Positions 52,359 through 61,302 of a stretch of DNA of 64,000 bases are shown here, in pieces. The position numbers and the translations under genes were made by a program. The stretch comes from Bacteroidetes bacterium UBA6221 (GTDB lineage: Bacteria; Bacteroidota; Bacteroidia; Chitinophagales; Chitinophagaceae), in NCBI GenBank assembly GCA_002421685.1, contig DISB01000021.1, positions 62,001 to 126,000 on the forward strand, given 5' to 3'. Numbering within the stretch: position 1 is the first letter of the stretch; each line of letters starts with the position of its first letter. The notes under the pieces were generated by a model that saw only the letters and a program-made list of their open reading frames with translations, was not told the DNA's origin and made no database searches.

Positions 52359-53978
52359 TTATCTAATTTTGCGCCCGGAGAGATGGCAGAGCGGTCGAAT
52401 GCGGCGGTCTTGAAAACCGTTGACTGTCAAAGGTCCGGGGGTTCGAATCCCTCTCTCTCCGCTGAGAGGGATAATCGTATGATTATCCCTTTTTTTTTCG
52501 TAGATGAGAAAGCCTCTTTCCTTCATCAGCAAGGAGTTGTGGGCAAATAACTCCATCATGGTAGGTGTTCGATAAATGCCTTCCTGGTAGTATAAATTGT
52601 TGTCGAACACCAGGTTGATGAACTCCCGCTTCTGCAAGGTATTTGCTTTCGTATAAACATATTTCATGTCTGTTGTCAAATCCAGGTGTTTGTTCAGAAC
52701 ATGAAATTTATGACTGTGGTCATCACTGAGCCGTTCAATTGCCCCCTGGAGGTTTAATATCGCATGATTATAGTTCGCATACCATCTGTCATAGGTATCC
52801 TTGTTGATCTCATTTCTTATCCATTTTTCTTCTACGGCAAATAATTTTTCCTGCACATCCTCCAATTCCTGCTTTTTTGTTTTCAACCTCTTGCCCCGGT
52901 CATCCATTTCAATCTCCAAAGCGGCTTCGCAATCATTTCTCAATTGTTTCACTTTAGCTTCCGGCAGGCTCATTAGTTCGCAGGCGCCCAAAAATTGATC
53001 ATGTGCCTTAACGGCGCTGATGTTATTGTGTTTTGAGAAACGGCATTTATAATAATAAAAGTATTTCCCGGATTTCCCCCTGGATGCAGCGCCGGACAAT
53101 GAATTACCACAGTGACATTTCAAGATACCTCTTAAGGGTATTTCATTATCTATTACAGTTCTTGTTTTTTCCGGCTTTTTCATTTTGCTCTGCACCATTT
53201 GCCAGGTAAGCATGTCAATGATCGGCTCGTGTATGGCAGGAAAATATCCCCCGGGATAATTTTTGTAAGGTTCGACGTATAGAAGCCCAGCATAAACAGG
53301 ATTTGACAATACTCTTTCTATAGCCATGTTACCCTTTCTGTCAAAACCTAACCTGTATGCGTCTTCTTTTATTTTATATAAAGGAACATTACGCAGATAA
53401 GCATCAAATATGAACCGGACTATTTTCGCTTCACTTTCTTCAACAACCAGGCTGCGTTCTTTGCGTTCACCTACTTTTTTGTAGCCAAAAGGGGCGATCT
53501 TGAAAATAAATCTACCCTCCTTAGCCTTTGCAGTGTAGATACCTCCTTTAACTTTTATGCTTCGGTTTATGTTGTCTTCTTCTGCTAACAGTAACTGCAA
53601 CCCGGCCCTGAAAAAACTTCCCGGCGTTTCATAATCGAAGGTTATACCTTCTGTGACACTTACAATTTGTATGTTGTACTTTTTCTGGAGCTTTTTTACC
53701 ATGCTTATAGCCTCACCGGCATCCCGGCTAAACCGGTCAAGTTGATCGACCAGCAAGTAATCTACAGACTTGTGGTGACGCAGTATAAACTCATGTAATT
53801 TTTTGAAATCGGGACGGTCAAAAGTCCTTGCACTGTGGCCGCGGTCAATGAACGTATCAACAAGCTGTACATTATTGAATTTAATCCATTGGTCCGTGTA
53901 AAGCTCTTGTCTTTCAATTGAGCCGTTACTCTGCCCAAGCTGGCTAAATCTCAGGTATCTTATTGCTCTTTTCATCAC
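52359..53978 (-). CDS. Large serine recombinase of the conjugative element
   Basis: 539 residues. Resolvase-type catalytic domain with Ser12 (RYLRFSQLG), then DRGHSARTFDRPDF and DQLDRFSRDAGE; a Recombinase domain (about 165-280, FGYKKVG, IVRFIFDAYL); a zinc-ribbon-like part (LKCHCGNSLSGAA to YYKCRFS); a coiled coil (about 355-430). It integrates the element at tRNA-Ser. The last ~34 codons (RGIRTPGPLTVNG onwards) are simply the antisense of the tRNA and flank, so this end exists only in the integrated form. Start 53978 or the next Met (53975). Confidence 0.88.
   Translation of the reverse strand: MMKRAIRYLRFSQLGQSNGSIERQELYTDQWIKFNNVQLVDTFIDRGHSARTFDRPDFKKLHEFILRHHKSVDYLLVDQLDRFSRDAGEAISMVKKLQKKYNIQIVSVTEGITFDYETPGSFFRAGLQLLLAEEDNINRSIKVKGGIYTAKAKEGRFIFKIAPFGYKKVGERKERSLVVEESEAKIVRFIFDAYLRNVPLYKIKEDAYRLGFDRKGNMAIERVLSNPVYAGLLYVEPYKNYPGGYFPAIHEPIIDMLTWQMVQSKMKKPEKTRTVIDNEIPLRGILKCHCGNSLSGAASRGKSGKYFYYYKCRFSKHNNISAVKAHDQFLGACELMSLPEAKVKQLRNDCEAALEIEMDDRGKRLKTKKQELEDVQEKLFAVEEKWIRNEINKDTYDRWYANYNHAILNLQGAIERLSDDHSHKFHVLNKHLDLTTDMKYVYTKANTLQKREFINLVFDNNLYYQEGIYRTPTMMELFAHNSLLMKERGFLIYEKKRDNHTIIPLSGERGIRTPGPLTVNGFQDRRIRPLCHLSGRKIR
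52377..52461 (+). tRNA. tRNA-Ser (anticodon UGA)
   Basis: Acceptor stem GGAGAGA (52377-52383) pairs with TCTCTCC (52454-52460), discriminator G at 52461. Type II tRNA with long variable arm. Anticodon loop CTTGAAA carries TGA between GCGGT and ACCGT; the T arm is GGGGGTTCGAATCCC-like. CCA is not encoded. Its 3' end faces the integrated element and overlaps the recombinase frame on the other strand. Confidence 0.93.
52467..52498 (+). terminator. Terminator after tRNA-Ser
   Basis: A perfect 10-bp stem AGGGATAATC/GATTATCCCT (52467-52476, 52481-52490) followed by nine T's. It lies just past the tRNA, inside the recombinase coding region read on the other strand, so it belongs to the element. Confidence 0.85.
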
Positions 53979-54126
53979 ATTCTTTTAAAGTTGCCTGCAC
54001 AATAATTTCTACTAATAAATTTAGTAACTTTTTTTCTTTTTCCTTCTCAATTTCCTCAAAAGTTTTTGACAATTTATCGTCAATTTGGTCTTTATCCGCA
54101 CATATCTTTTTCATCACACTTTCCAT
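53944..54126 (-). CDS. Small charged protein upstream of the recombinase
   Basis: 60 residues, mostly one helix or coiled coil (DDKLSKTFEEIEKEKEKKLLNLLVEIIVQATLKEC). No family recognised. Its end overlaps the recombinase start by 35 bp, so translation may be coupled. It could be a small regulator or cofactor of the recombinase; evidence for this is only position. Confidence 0.5.
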   Translation of the reverse strand: MESVMKKICADKDQIDDKLSKTFEEIEKEKEKKLLNLLVEIIVQATLKECDEKSNKIPEI

Positions 54127-54140
54127 TTTACATCCCCTAT

Positions 54141-54167
54141 AAAAAAGGCGAAACTCAGTTCGCCTTG
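54141..54167 (-). terminator. Terminator of the accessory/tra transcript
   Basis: An 8-bp stem AAGGCGAA/TTCGCCTT (54145-54152 with 54159-54166) with a T run on the minus strand. It separates the transcript ending with the 99-residue protein from the recombinase unit. Confidence 0.8.
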
Positions 54168-54186
54168 TACTTTATGTTTTCATTTT

Positions 54187-54486
54187 TTAAAAGTCACATA
54201 CACTTATGAGGTGGACTTTACTGGCTGCATTTTTTTTACGGGATGGTTCATATCGTATATATCCATATTCACTCAAGTCAGCCATATATTTCAGGTAAGT
54301 ACCCCGGTTCATCAGTTTTGCTATTTTCATGATGTCTGTGCTGAATACGCGGATGGGAACAGCATACTGATGCTGCGACCAGTAATGAAGCAGTGCAGCA
54401 TACACACAGATGTGCATGGGAGCGATTCTTCCGTCGCCCTCAATCGCTTTAAAGAAAGCTGATAACTGCTGCACTTGCTCCATCAT
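54187..54486 (-). CDS. Winged-helix-like conserved ICE protein
   Basis: 99 residues of a type found in Bacteroidota conjugative elements: QLSAFFKAIEGDGRIAPMHICVYAALLHYW at the start and LMNRGTYLKYMADLSEYGYIRYEPS in the second half, a helix-turn-helix/wing-like pattern. The function is not established; a DNA-binding regulator is likely. It is the last gene before the terminator and begins 19 bp after the lipoprotein gene. Confidence 0.65.
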   Translation of the reverse strand: MMEQVQQLSAFFKAIEGDGRIAPMHICVYAALLHYWSQHQYAVPIRVFSTDIMKIAKLMNRGTYLKYMADLSEYGYIRYEPSRKKNAASKVHLISVCDF

Positions 54487-54505
54487 TTATTCTTCCTTGT
54501 TACGT

Positions 54506-55252
54506 TTACCATCTTATGTAGAACGGCAACAAGTCATTCCACATAGTCTGACTGCAGGCGGCTGCCATGTATGGGCTTCCCAGGAATATCCCTGAAATAT
54601 CCGCCGATACCGTCATAACCCACCATATAAATCTTCCTGCTTGAATGACCGGTACTTTCTCCACTTCCATCCAGTAGTACGCCGAATACCTGGCAACAGA
54701 ACAGGCTTCCAGTATTATTTTTTTCTCCTCTGGTGAAAAACTATTGTCCTCAATGATGCGGACTTCAAACTGCATGACCCCCGCTTTGATACCACTGAAA
54801 TCCACATCCGGGTTAGCATATAGTTCTTTTACCAGTTGGAGCAGTTCAGTCAGCCTGGCTTTTGCATTTTCAGAGTAGGGAATACTATTGATGACATTTG
54901 CATAGTCATTGCCTGCATCGTTTATTACCCACCTCACCTGTTCAAAGGATGAAGGATCTAACTGAACGCCCGATTTAACCGCCGCATATTCAATAACACA
55001 ATCCCTGGTAAATTGCAGGCCCGTGTCAGCCGGGCTTTGGACTTCGCTTCTTATATAAGCGAGTATATCATTATGCCTCCACCCTGCAGAGTCATACCGG
55101 TTCAATATGTTTTCAGGGGATGGTTTGGAGCCTGACCGTTCAACTATGGCGGCCTGATTAAGCGCCTTATACTGTAATTCATCATTGTTGCCGCTTTTGT
55201 TACAAGCCATAAAAAGTGTCACTGCTATCATTATGATAATATTCGTTTTCAT
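54506..55252 (-). CDS. Element-borne lipoprotein, unrecognised
   Basis: 248 residues. A lipobox (TLFMAC, Cys17) is followed by a mostly helical mature protein (NRYDSAGWRHNDILAYIRSEV, NSIPYSENAKARLTELLQLV) and a late hydrophobic segment (FIWWVMTVSADISGIFLG) with an aromatic-rich end. No family recognised. It is on the same strand just downstream of the transfer genes. Surface lipoproteins of conjugative elements sometimes block entry of the same element; that role is only a guess here. Confidence 0.6.
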   Translation of the reverse strand: MKTNIIIMIAVTLFMACNKSGNNDELQYKALNQAAIVERSGSKPSPENILNRYDSAGWRHNDILAYIRSEVQSPADTGLQFTRDCVIEYAAVKSGVQLDPSSFEQVRWVINDAGNDYANVINSIPYSENAKARLTELLQLVKELYANPDVDFSGIKAGVMQFEVRIIEDNSFSPEEKKIILEACSVARYSAYYWMEVEKVPVIQAGRFIWWVMTVSADISGIFLGSPYMAAACSQTMWNDLLPFYIRW

Positions 55253-55353
55253 GTTTCTAAAGTTTAAAAGGTGATCAATATTTGCTAAACCGGTCTTACC
55301 GGTATAAGAACTTTACCGGGTAGGTTTGCACCTCCCGGTTGTTGTCTGTCTCT

Positions 55354-56781
55354 TCAGGAAATTCCCTGCTTTGCTTTACGTGACCGTTTGGCGGCTTTGC
55401 CAGGTCCGCTGTCTTCATCAGGCGACTGTTCCTGTTTTTGCTTTTTGGATTTTTCCTGTGTTTGCCGGCTGGTATCTTCATCCTGCTTTTGCGTTTTACG
55501 AACGCGTTTGTTATTACTGTCGTAGATATTGATGGACTTATACTGCGGGCTGGCTTCAATGAATTGCTTTTGTTCCTTACCATCCCGGATAAACGTAACG
55601 GATTGCCGGTTCCCTTTTTCAAGGGATTGCAGCAGGTTTTTACGCTCTTCCTCATTGTTCAGCTCTTTAATGGGATACTCTGCCAGCTTGGCCTTCAGGT
55701 CAAACCCATAGTTGTCATGGAAATACTTCATCTTGAAGTTGCCGTTGTCTTCTGTGTTTTTGAAGTCCAGTTGTACCCAGGCTTTGTATTTTTCATCCGT
55801 GGGCTGGTAATATGCCGTATTACCCTCTCCGATTTTTTCCAGTTTATTGAGTTCTTTATAAACCGCACGGCCGGCGAGCATATTGTAGGCTTCTTTTAAG
55901 GTGAAGTTGTTTTCCCTCCCGATAAAGAAAGTCTGGTTTACCGCTGCTTCATTGTTCGGCTGGTTTACCGACAGGTCATAGCGGTTAAAGAAATATACCT
56001 CGCTGTTTTCAGGTTTTTTGAAATGCAGCGTTGCCGTGATATTGTCCTTGCCAAATTCGCGTTGGTGCTGCAATGTAAATTCCGGCAACTGCTGTTTTAT
56101 TTTTTCCATCAATTCGTTTTCGAGGCTGTCGCCAAATCCTGTGAACTTTACCTGGTCTTTCAGGTAGTCATAATTTTTCTGATTCATATCTGTATTGTTT
56201 AATGATGTATTAAGATGGTTTGATTTTAAGCGATTGTATGCTTCACCTGCGTGGACTCCAGGTGCAAATGACAGTACCGGATATAGCCCAAATTTCTCTT
56301 CTGCGGTATGAATAAAATCAGACTTATTTACCGAATACAACGGAACATGATTGTTCCACAGTTGTACAGCTATATGTGCTCCCTTTTCGTCGGCGGTTAA
56401 TTGCTTCAGGGTTGACCTTATGTTCTCCATCTCCGCAGCTCCCTTTTCCCAGACCTGGTAATCGTCTGTATACTCATAATACCAGTCCGCACTTTTCATC
56501 CTGGTATCAAGGGCGCCTGTGTCTGTTCCATTGATAGAACTGTGTTCTATCTCAACCTGGGGGAACAATTGCGCATCATAACCGGAAAAACTGTAACCGT
56601 TTTCTCCATTCTTTTCAAACCGGAGTTGATATAATATCTTATCAAGGTCAAATTCCTTAAATAAGGTTATCTCAAAATACCCGTAACCCTGTTGTATATT
56701 TTGTTCCAGGATTTCGGAGAGATTTTCCTCAAACCCGGCGCCCCTTAATTTATTCAGTATTTCTTCCGTCCGATTATCCAT
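55354..56781 (-). CDS. Mobile-element protein, DUF3945-like C-terminal region
   Basis: 475 residues. Long mixed alpha/beta body; the segment near 385-425 (RKNLLQSLEKGNRQSVTFIRDGKEQKQF then IEASPQYKSINIYDSNNKRV) resembles the DUF3945/DUF4099-type modules found on Bacteroidota mobile elements. The last 50 residues are Lys/Gln/Ser-rich and disordered. No catalytic motif seen. It lies between traN and the lipoprotein gene, same direction, so it likely acts during transfer or establishment. Confidence 0.6.
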   Translation of the reverse strand: MDNRTEEILNKLRGAGFEENLSEILEQNIQQGYGYFEITLFKEFDLDKILYQLRFEKNGENGYSFSGYDAQLFPQVEIEHSSINGTDTGALDTRMKSADWYYEYTDDYQVWEKGAAEMENIRSTLKQLTADEKGAHIAVQLWNNHVPLYSVNKSDFIHTAEEKFGLYPVLSFAPGVHAGEAYNRLKSNHLNTSLNNTDMNQKNYDYLKDQVKFTGFGDSLENELMEKIKQQLPEFTLQHQREFGKDNITATLHFKKPENSEVYFFNRYDLSVNQPNNEAAVNQTFFIGRENNFTLKEAYNMLAGRAVYKELNKLEKIGEGNTAYYQPTDEKYKAWVQLDFKNTEDNGNFKMKYFHDNYGFDLKAKLAEYPIKELNNEEERKNLLQSLEKGNRQSVTFIRDGKEQKQFIEASPQYKSINIYDSNNKRVRKTQKQDEDTSRQTQEKSKKQKQEQSPDEDSGPGKAAKRSRKAKQGIS

Positions 56782-56793
56782 AACTGCGATCTT

Positions 56794-57645
56794 TTATTGA
56801 TTTGAGAGCAGTCTGCCGGACTTTACAAGTCTTCGGTTCGCAATTTTCAGGTTAAGATGACGCCCGCCGTTTTGTTCCATCAATTGCACAACCAGGTATT
56901 TTTTGTCGGGAATGGTAAATTTTGGAAGCGAGATGGTTACATTTTGTTCGGCATTCGCAGAAATTCTCTTTGCAGGCCCGGCTATGTAAAAAGGTTGCAT
57001 TTCCAGTTCCTGCGAAGCAGTTCGTTTAGATTTTTTCCTGTCCCGGATAAAAATGCGCAGTTGCTGAACATCGTAGCTGATGGCTGTGTTATTTTTCAGC
57101 TTCAACTGGAAGTACAGCATATCTTCATGCAGGTATATACCCTGAACCGCCATACTGATCCCATATTCCCTTTCCCTTGGTCCCTTTATTACGGCCTGTT
57201 TTACATTAATAGCTTCAGCCGTCCCCCCTGTTATATTATTCGTGCCGCCTTCGCTAAATACTGCAAGTGGCCGGTATGACAGTCCAGGCTCAATGCTGAT
57301 GGTAAGCGAAGCAGGGTTGTCGGAATAGTTGACCACGTAAGCATACAGGTTGCCATCTGCCGTTATCACCGTAAGGTTGGTTTCTGCAAAACCTTCCTGC
57401 GCCGCTTTTAGTTGTAATATGTTTTCAGCCCCGGTAGCCTTTTGCGCCAGTATGTCCCTGCTGCCCCTGTCCACACTTTTAATGGCATAAGGAAATACCA
57501 GGCTGGTAGTTTTGCTGTAAGTAATAAATATCCTGTCAGGTACGATAATATTCATCTTCGGCCCCTGGGCTGTGATAATCCCGGGAAAGCTTGCCAGGAT
57601 AACAAACGCTATAAACCCTATCCATGCTGCATTTCTTCTTTTCAT
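56794..57645 (-). CDS. traN: Conjugative transposon protein TraN (VirB9-like, DUF4138)
   Basis: 283 residues with a signal peptide (IAFVILASFPGIITAQ). The TraN pattern continues with IIVPDRIFITYSKTTSLVFPYAIKSVDRGS and NLTVITADGNLYAYVVNYSDNP, and a C-terminal beta-sandwich (LHLKIANRRLVK-like). It forms the outer part of the mating channel with TraM. It follows traM closely (27 bp). Confidence 0.85.
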   Translation of the reverse strand: MKRRNAAWIGFIAFVILASFPGIITAQGPKMNIIVPDRIFITYSKTTSLVFPYAIKSVDRGSRDILAQKATGAENILQLKAAQEGFAETNLTVITADGNLYAYVVNYSDNPASLTISIEPGLSYRPLAVFSEGGTNNITGGTAEAINVKQAVIKGPREREYGISMAVQGIYLHEDMLYFQLKLKNNTAISYDVQQLRIFIRDRKKSKRTASQELEMQPFYIAGPAKRISANAEQNVTISLPKFTIPDKKYLVVQLMEQNGGRHLNLKIANRRLVKSGRLLSNQ

Positions 57646-57672
57646 AATCGTAGTTTTGATCTTGTTACTTGA

Positions 57673-58959
57673 TTAATTATTCTTTTGTTTTTCGTCGTAT
57701 AACAGCACCCTGTAACCGGCTTTAAGTGTCACCTTAATTAATTTCACTTTTTTGCTGAAGAGTGTGCGGGCAGCTTCTATACCGGCGCCTGCCGCTTGTG
57801 CCTGCCAGGTAGGATTAACCGATGTAATACCGATTCCCTGTAAGGAACGGTCTGCCGACTGTTTGGCCACATCGCGTGTAATTGCCCCGGGCACATAGAT
57901 GCCTGCGAGCCCGTCCATATCATAAACACTGAGTGATACAGGGAACAGGCTTTTTTTATATCGCATGGATTTTACCTGTATGCGTAGCCTTTCACCATCG
58001 AGGGACGCGGTTCCATAGATAAATTCATTGCAGGGGATCTGTACGCCATTTATCATTATATCATTGAGCAGCCGCAGTTTTACTGTTGAACCATTGACGA
58101 TTGTTTGCGTTTCATGCACGACCGCTTCAATGGCATTTTGCTGATCAGGATTTTCAACATCACTTAGCAGTGAGTAAAATCCGTTTGTTCTTCCATGGTT
58201 GCCCTTAATATTGAAATTGTTTGCAAGGATACCGACAGGATCAGGATCGCCTATAGGTGTTACGGCCAGCACGCGGCCTTTTTGCGCTTCGGAAGCCTGC
58301 CTCAGTTTTTCTTTTACCCTTTCCGGGTGCTGTATATCCAGTATCCGCTCCAGCATGGCATCCAGTTGCTGCAACTCAGGGTCCGTTTCATTGTTTGCGC
58401 TCATGGCTTGCATCATCCGCTCCAGCCTGTCCATGTCTGCTGAATTAGCAGCAGCAGCATCCATGGCAGTTCCTGTTTCCGCTTTTTCTTCTTCCGCTTT
58501 ATCAAAAGAGTTTTCCTTCAGGGCAGCATCCAGTTGCTGCAGTTTATCATATACCTTTTCTTCGTTAGGGTCCCGGTAAAAAGTTGTACCCGATAGCGTA
58601 TTACCGCCGGAAGCATATTCTTCTTCCGGGTTTTCTTCTTCATATATTTCCGCTCCGCTGAAGCTCATATCACTCTTGTAATACGGGTCCTTTTTGATCA
58701 GTTCGGTCAGCTTCGCCGAATCTGAAGCGGCATGGTCGTAATAGCCCATTTTGTCCTGCGGCTTTTCTTTCCCGAAATTTGCGCCGGGCAGTGAAGTATT
58801 GATACCATCTGTTTTTGCAGACTGTGCCTTTGCCCCATTCCCGCTACCGCCGCCCAATGCCCAGAACATGAGTGTCAGGAAGGGAACCACCAGCAAGGGC
58901 AGCACCACTAAAAATTTCCGCTGCCTTTCTTCTTTTTGTGTCAGTTGTTGTTTCATCAT
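57673..58959 (-). CDS. traM: Conjugative transposon protein TraM (VirB10-like)
   Basis: 428 residues. A membrane anchor (FLVVLPLLVVPFLTLMFWAL, about 14-33) after a short cytosolic start, a low-complexity periplasmic middle (about 60-235), and a C-terminal VirB10/TraM-type barrel (FYSLLSDVENPDQQNAIEAVVHETQTIVNGSTVKLRLLND and IPCNEFIYGTASLDGERLRIQV). It spans the periplasm, linking inner-membrane parts to TraN. Confidence 0.88.
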   Translation of the reverse strand: MMKQQLTQKEERQRKFLVVLPLLVVPFLTLMFWALGGGSGNGAKAQSAKTDGINTSLPGANFGKEKPQDKMGYYDHAASDSAKLTELIKKDPYYKSDMSFSGAEIYEEENPEEEYASGGNTLSGTTFYRDPNEEKVYDKLQQLDAALKENSFDKAEEEKAETGTAMDAAAANSADMDRLERMMQAMSANNETDPELQQLDAMLERILDIQHPERVKEKLRQASEAQKGRVLAVTPIGDPDPVGILANNFNIKGNHGRTNGFYSLLSDVENPDQQNAIEAVVHETQTIVNGSTVKLRLLNDIMINGVQIPCNEFIYGTASLDGERLRIQVKSMRYKKSLFPVSLSVYDMDGLAGIYVPGAITRDVAKQSADRSLQGIGITSVNPTWQAQAAGAGIEAARTLFSKKVKLIKVTLKAGYRVLLYDEKQKNN

Positions 58960-58965
58960 TGTTTA

Positions 58966-59439
58966 CTATTTAGATTGTGAACGATATATTTTTTCTACGT
59001 AATACAGGCTGTCTATCAGCCCGGGCCTTGCTTTCATGAGGCTGTCCGCTGTTTTCCTGCCTGCGGCCGTAGTTGCAAGGCTATCCAGGTATGTTCTCAG
59101 CAGCCGTATCCTTTCCATGACCTGCGTATCCTGGCCGTGCGCCTGCATGTCTTTTATTTCCGGCGGGATCCGTATGGGGGTAATGCCTATATCAACTGGT
59201 TTTCCCCTTGAAATGCCTTTAATGATCACAGTTGCGCTGTATCCTGCTGTGAGCAGGCAGCATAACACCAGCACTGTTTTTTTACCGCGGCTGGTTAACC
59301 GTTCGGATTGCCGTTGCATCCATGCCGCCCATCTTGATTGTACACGCACAATACACCGGGCGAATACGGCAGCCAGTTTGTCCCTGCCCAGCGCTTCGGT
59401 TTCTTTTTTCTTCGTTTTTTTCCTTCTGAATAAAAACAT
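58966..59439 (-). CDS. traL: TraL-like conjugation protein
   Basis: 157 residues: a basic N-terminus (RRKKTKKKETE), one membrane helix (about 55-74, TVLVLCCLLTAGYSATVIIKG) and a helical C-terminus. Position between traK and traM identifies it as TraL of the Bacteroidota module; sequence alone is weak. It starts 1 bp after the traK stop. Confidence 0.7.
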   Translation of the reverse strand: MFLFRRKKTKKKETEALGRDKLAAVFARCIVRVQSRWAAWMQRQSERLTSRGKKTVLVLCCLLTAGYSATVIIKGISRGKPVDIGITPIRIPPEIKDMQAHGQDTQVMERIRLLRTYLDSLATTAAGRKTADSLMKARPGLIDSLYYVEKIYRSQSK

Positions 59440-59440
59440 A

Positions 59441-60058
59441 TTACCTGTTTGTGATTTTGATGTCCCTGTTTTCTATAGTTGCCCAGCGTTCGATCAGGAA
59501 GCCATGGGGATTGTTGTCGGACCGGCTGACATTGCGCAGCGTACCTTCGGTGATCAGTATCCTGGATACGGTGCTGGTGGCGCGTATGATGTTTTGGGTG
59601 GCATAACAGCGGAAGCGGTAAGGATATTCGTTGATGTCAACGGATACGCTGTCCACAATCACCTGCTGGCTGATATTGCCCGCGATGATGTTGGTATAGT
59701 ACCCTTTCTCTTTCAGGTCATCGTAGGCCCGTTTCGCAGAACCATCGGCGAGGTACAGGGCTTTGGTGATATTGGTATGTATTACCTTATCATCCGGGTC
59801 CAGGGTAAAAAAAAGCTGGTGAAATGTCTTTACGTGATCCCGGGCTTCTACCGGAATATTATCCCTGCGGTCGCTGGAAAAAACTTCCAGCGCCTTGCCG
59901 TTGGCCAGGATGTATATCCGTTGCTGCGTGGCTGTGACCATGCTGAAACTTTTGTAGATGCAGTAACAGCATAAGAGTATGCAGCTGGTTATCAGCAGCA
60001 GGCTGAAGCTGCGGATATGCCGGAATGCGTCGTTGATGCTTTTAGTTTTTCTGAACAT
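59441..60058 (-). CDS. traK: Conjugative transposon protein TraK (VirB8-like)
   Basis: 205 residues. N-terminal membrane helix (about 18-38, FSLLLITSCILLCCYCIY) then a periplasmic alpha/beta domain (DHVKTFHQLFFTLDPDDKVI, INEYPYRFRCYATQNIIRAT). VirB8-type scaffold of the transfer channel. 20 bp after traJ. Confidence 0.88.
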   Translation of the reverse strand: MFRKTKSINDAFRHIRSFSLLLITSCILLCCYCIYKSFSMVTATQQRIYILANGKALEVFSSDRRDNIPVEARDHVKTFHQLFFTLDPDDKVIHTNITKALYLADGSAKRAYDDLKEKGYYTNIIAGNISQQVIVDSVSVDINEYPYRFRCYATQNIIRATSTVSRILITEGTLRNVSRSDNNPHGFLIERWATIENRDIKITNR

Positions 60059-60078
60059 AAAAAGATTGGTTTGATGTG

Positions 60079-61290
60079 TTAGCTTTTACCTGATAGCTTG
60101 TCTGCCATATACCCCCCGCTGCCGCTGCTGCCAGCATTGTCTTTGCTGTGGTATCCTTCACTGATGTACCCGGGTGTTTTGGCAATATTTTTCACTCCTT
60201 CCACGGCGCGTCCACCCACCGCCATGCCCGCAGCCATACCGGCGGATGCCACCCTGCCGCCGCCTACTGCTGTCATGTTGGTGATCTTTTGAACGAATGC
60301 CCCGGCACTGCCGGCGTTTACGATATAATTGGCGACAGACGGAACTGTGAAGTAGCCTACAATACCGATGATAAGGAATACGAGATAGGCTGCGTCGGTA
60401 GAACTGAAGACGGTATCGCCTGCCTGCTGTATTTGTTCAATATCCAGCTCTATCATTTTCTGCTGCACGTTACCGATGATAAAGCCGAATATGTTGGCGA
60501 CAGGCAACCATAAAAAGATGTTGATGTAACGGGCCATCCATGAGGTAAGGCTATGCTGGAAGCCGTCGAATACGGCTATGCCGAATACCAGCGGGCCCAG
60601 GATAGCCAGCACCACCAGTTGAAAAGTGCGGAGCGTATTGATACAAAGCGCCGCCGCTTCATACAGTACCCGCAACACTTCACTCATCCATTCCTTTATG
60701 GAATTGCGGAAGTTGTAACGGGCTTTGTCCAATGCGAACCTGATGTCGTTGCCGATGCTCTCGAAAAAACCTTCATCTGAAGGGTCGGCATCGTCATGGG
60801 TATATTTGTACCACCTGTCCCTGTCGCCGCTGCCGGATTCGCCGACGTAGATTTGCCATGGCACCGAGTCCTTGATCGCCTCTTCTTTGCGTTTCAGGAG
60901 TTCGGCAATCGCTTTGTCGGAACCCTTCACCATGTCGGAGGTGGCTGTAACAGTCGGTTTCAGGATTCCATTCATAAGTGCAATCACTGAGGGAAAGATG
61001 ATAATACAGAAGCCGATCACGAAGGGCCTGAACAAGGGGTAGAAGTCTATCGGTTCGGCATTGGCGATATGCCGCCATACACGGGACGCTATGTACCAGG
61101 TAGCCGCAAAACCCGCAATTCCCTGGCCCACGCTTATCAGTTGGCTGCATAAGGGCAGCATATCTTCATAGAGTTGTTCCAGCACACCCTGCATACCGTT
61201 CATTTTATCCGCCAGGTCCTGCGCCCGGCTTATAAAGGGCAATACCATCCCCGCAACCGCCATGCAGGCAGTTCTCATCCACTTTGCCAT
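60079..61290 (-). CDS. traJ: Conjugative transposon protein TraJ (VirB6-like)
   Basis: 403 residues with an N-terminal signal-like helix and about seven membrane helices (for example VIGFCIIIFPSVIALMNGIL and LGPLVFGIAVFDGF). The early LYEDMLPLCSQLISVGQGIAGFAATWYIASRVWRHIANAEPIDFYPLFRPF is a TraJ hallmark. Inner-membrane channel part. The Gly-rich C-terminus is disordered. Confidence 0.88.
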   Translation of the reverse strand: MAKWMRTACMAVAGMVLPFISRAQDLADKMNGMQGVLEQLYEDMLPLCSQLISVGQGIAGFAATWYIASRVWRHIANAEPIDFYPLFRPFVIGFCIIIFPSVIALMNGILKPTVTATSDMVKGSDKAIAELLKRKEEAIKDSVPWQIYVGESGSGDRDRWYKYTHDDADPSDEGFFESIGNDIRFALDKARYNFRNSIKEWMSEVLRVLYEAAALCINTLRTFQLVVLAILGPLVFGIAVFDGFQHSLTSWMARYINIFLWLPVANIFGFIIGNVQQKMIELDIEQIQQAGDTVFSSTDAAYLVFLIIGIVGYFTVPSVANYIVNAGSAGAFVQKITNMTAVGGGRVASAGMAAGMAVGGRAVEGVKNIAKTPGYISEGYHSKDNAGSSGSGGYMADKLSGKS

Positions 61291-61302
61291 ATTTCGTTTT
61301 GT

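Noticed and set aside
52377..52461. GIRTPGPLTVNG-type peptide as a real protein domain
   Set aside because: It is the antisense translation of tRNA-Ser, a known source of false similarity between proteins.
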